A model generated the notes under the pieces. The model saw nothing but the letters and a program-made list of their open reading frames with translations. It ran no database searches and was not told the origin of the DNA. DNA of 34,257 nt from Parachlorella kessleri (Eukaryota; Chlorophyta; Trebouxiophyceae; Chlorellales; Chlorellaceae), in contig BBXU01000049.1 in NCBI GenBank assembly GCA_001598975.1, positions 1 to 34,257 of the forward strand. The letters run 5' to 3'. Position 1 is the stretch's first letter. Each line of letters begins with the position of its first letter. A program made the translations under genes and the position numbers. Below, piece by piece: positions 32,501 through 34,257 of the stretch.

Positions 32501-34257
32501 CGTGTCCCTGGGGGTGGACGGTGCCTTCTGCTTCTCCCTACCTTACTGGCATATATTGGTAGTGGTGACGACGGGTAACAGGTGCAGCCAAAAAGGGACA
32601 CCCACCAGCTGTGCCCCTGCGCCCGCCCTGCCGGCCGCAGGTGCGCAAGGCCATGGGTGAGGCGGCGGTGAACGCTGCCAAGTCCATTGGCTACATCGGT
32701 GTGGGCACCATCGAGTTCCTGTGGGAGCCCCAGGGCTTCTACTTCATGGAGATGAACACGCGCATCCAGGCAAGCATGGCAGGCACTGGCTGGCGGGCTA
32801 TTCCTTAATGTGGGTAATCTGGGGTATTTTATGGCTATTTGGGATTCTACTTCATGGAGATGAACACGGGCATCCAGGCAAGCAAGCATGGCAGGCACTG
32901 GCTGGCTGGCTATCGATGGTTATAAGGGTTAGTTTTTGGCTATTTGGGTTACCAGGAGGGGTGGCAGGTAGTGCGAAACGGAGGGGTGCCACCTAATGCC
33001 GTCAGTATCCCTGGGTGCCCTGGTATTCCCCACTGCGCTACATGCTGTGACTCTCATATGTGCTGTTCGCCCTGCCTCTACGGCCCTGAAGTATTCTTTA
33101 CCACATAAGCCCTCCGTCTCCTCTGCAAATTGTCTGCCTTGCAACTTGCTTGCCTTGCATCTTGACTCTAGGTTCGAGTATGCTTTAGGGTGCAGAAGCA
33201 CCCAACTGTGCCTCTTGGCTCCCTGGCTGGTGCGCTACAGTAAGCCGCCCTCTATATAGAGCACCAGCTAGGACGTCTGAGGCGCGGTTGGGTAATTCTG
33301 CACCTTAAAGCATACAGGAACCCAGAGCCAAGTTGCAGGTAGACAGTTTGCAAAAGAGAGGGAAGGCGCATGTGTTGGAGAATACGCCAGGGGCAGAGAG
33401 GCATGGAGAACAGCACGAATGAGTGCCACAGCCATGTAGAGCAATGCGGAGTACCAGGACACCCTGCTGGATTTACTATTGGCAGGCCAGCCTTGGATAG
33501 CCGGCCGAACACGGAACAACTAGACTACTGGCGCCCCGCGTGCAAGCATGTGAAGTTGGCCAGGGCACCCTGTGCCTGGGTTGCTGAGCATGGTTGGGCA
33601 GGCAGGGGCCGTCTGGCGTGAGCAGGTGAAGTAGACCCTCGTTGAGCACAATCGAAACCGTGATAAGCGTTACACATTGCTGCCGCCACAGTCGTTGCAT
33701 GTGTCCATAGCCGCGTGCCCCCTCCCCATCCTCCTGTACTGCTCCTGTCTTCACCAGCACTTGCGACCCTGACTGGCCTCTCCCTCATGCTTTGTGTGCT
33801 GCAGGTGGAGCATCCGGTGACGGAGATGATCACGGGCGTGGACCTGATCCAGGAGCAGATCCGCGTGGCCATGGGCGAGAAGCTGCGATTCAGCCAGGAG
33901 GACATCAAGATCAAGGGCCACGCCATCGAGGCGCGCATCAACGCGGAGGACCCCTTCCAGAACTTCAGGCCGGGCCCTGGTAAGGACGCAGGCAGGGGCG
34001 GGTGCAGGGCTATCGAAGTGTGCAGGGTGCAGGGCTACCGACCTGCCTCGGGAAGTTGGCAGGGGAGGACGGTCAGGCGGCGGCAAGCCCCTGCGGAGGC
34101 CCTCACTTAGTGGATGTATGGGCGGTCTGCAAGGCCTGCTGTGAGGTGCTTAGCCTGCCTGCGTGAGGGCACGGCTTGGGTTGGGTTGGGTTGCCCTGCT
34201 TCTATCCATCGGTCAACCTCCGGCCCCTTCCTGCCCCCTTCCTTACAAGAATGCTAG
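29559..34257 (+). CDS. accC: Plastid biotin carboxylase subunit of acetyl-CoA carboxylase, 3' end outside the window
   Basis: It carboxylates biotin on the carrier protein with ATP and bicarbonate, the first step of plastid fatty acid synthesis. Exons: 29559-29597, 29723-30040, 30293-30403, 30715-30846, 31203-31280, 31501-31608, 31861-31938, 32156-32269, 32641-32769, 33805-33979; then an intron leaves the window. The 427 residues seen cover all but about the last 100. Residues 1-75 are transit-peptide-like (Arg/Ser/Thr/Ala-rich). Then come [19 protein letters not shown], the ATP-grasp loop [10 protein letters not shown] (234-243), [30 protein letters not shown], and catalytic [14 protein letters not shown] with Glu363, Asn365 and Arg367. 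Exon 1 is the least certain exon; an unspliced start at 29606 is the alternative. Intron 9 (32770-33804) has a GC donor and carries a duplication and a foldback. Confidence 0.93.
32428..32547. repeat. Perfect 60-bp tandem duplication
   Basis: Copies at 32428-32487 and 32488-32547 are identical, which suggests a recent event. They lie in biotin carboxylase intron 8 (32270-32640) and leave the exons intact. Confidence 0.95.
32733..32951 (+). repeat. Imperfect ~110-bp tandem duplication of the exon 9 / intron 9 boundary
   Basis: Copy 1 (~32733-32842) spans the end of biotin carboxylase exon 9 and the start of intron 9. Copy 2 (~32843-32951) repeats it within the intron, including the [11 protein letters not shown] codons and the GCAAGC donor. 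Copy 2 changes the catalytic Arg codon CGC to GGG and has a 4-bp AAGC insertion. The intron contains stops between the copies, so copy 2 is not coding in the normal mRNA. Confidence 0.9.
32770..32771 (+). other. GC donor of biotin carboxylase intron 9 (GC-AG)
   Basis: Exon 9 ends ATCCAG and is followed by GCAAGC. The next exon must begin with VEHPVTE, which is invariant after MNTRIQ, so the junction is fixed by the protein. No GT lies at this position, so the intron 32770-33804 is GC-AG. Confidence 0.85.
33005..33470. repeat. Long imperfect foldback (inverted repeat) in biotin carboxylase intron 9
   Basis: The left arm (~33010-33235) and right arm (~33261-33468) are reverse complements over more than 200 bp with scattered mismatches and small indels. 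Examples are GTATGCTTTA (left) against the complement of TAAAGCATAC (right), and GTGCTGTTC against GAACAGCAC. The centre includes the palindrome TCTATATAGA (33251-33260). It could be a MITE-like foldback element or a precursor of small RNAs. Confidence 0.9.

Noticed and set aside
32842..32886. Second MNTxIQ copy as an alternative biotin carboxylase exon
   Set aside because: It has Gly in place of the catalytic Arg, and stops separate it from copy 1, so it is treated as a duplicated intronic relic.

Overview
This is an intron-rich nuclear segment of a green alga (Chlorophyta). Evidence for this is the pair of plastid-targeted proteins of green-lineage type (a stromal processing peptidase and the biotin carboxylase of the plastid acetyl-CoA carboxylase), GC-rich codons, many short exons joined by introns of about 100-1000 bp, donors of the GTGAG/GTGGG type and acceptors of the TGCAG type. 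The style resembles Chlorophyceae/Chlamydomonadales, but I cannot name the species. All exon models were assembled by hand from conserved protein blocks, splice consensus and intron phase. Four of the six models close in frame from ATG to stop. The peptidase has one uncertain donor (exon 1) and the biotin carboxylase runs off the right edge.

Layout, left to right. (1) 460-6485, plus strand: a receptor-like kinase with signal peptide, Cys-rich PAN/Apple-like ectodomain, one membrane helix and a non-RD TKL/RLK-type kinase domain, in 15 exons. (2) 7609-10257 and 10717-12973, minus strand: two tandem paralogues encoding coiled-coil proteins of BAR type, each with six exons and identical intron phases. 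(3) 14105-17054, plus strand: a type II membrane glycosyltransferase of the LARGE/GT49 type, in nine exons. (4) 17975-29338, minus strand: the chloroplast stromal processing peptidase (M16 metalloprotease), in about 21 exons. (5) 29559 to the right edge, plus strand: plastid biotin carboxylase, truncated by the window.

The peptidase and the biotin carboxylase are head to head, with only 220 bp between their start codons. That gap holds a CCAATTGG palindrome that gives a CCAAT box on both strands, so a shared bidirectional promoter for two plastid genes is likely. The peptidase would be expected to remove the transit peptide of the biotin carboxylase precursor along with those of most plastid proteins. 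The other genes have no evident pathway link to each other.

The most unusual structures lie in introns. They are a foldback of about 460 bp in biotin carboxylase intron 9, a perfect 27-bp hairpin in a peptidase intron, a duplicated exon/intron boundary that makes a decoy splice site in the biotin carboxylase gene, a perfect 60-bp tandem duplication, and two apparent GC-AG introns. I found no tRNA, rRNA, CRISPR array or intact autonomous transposon.
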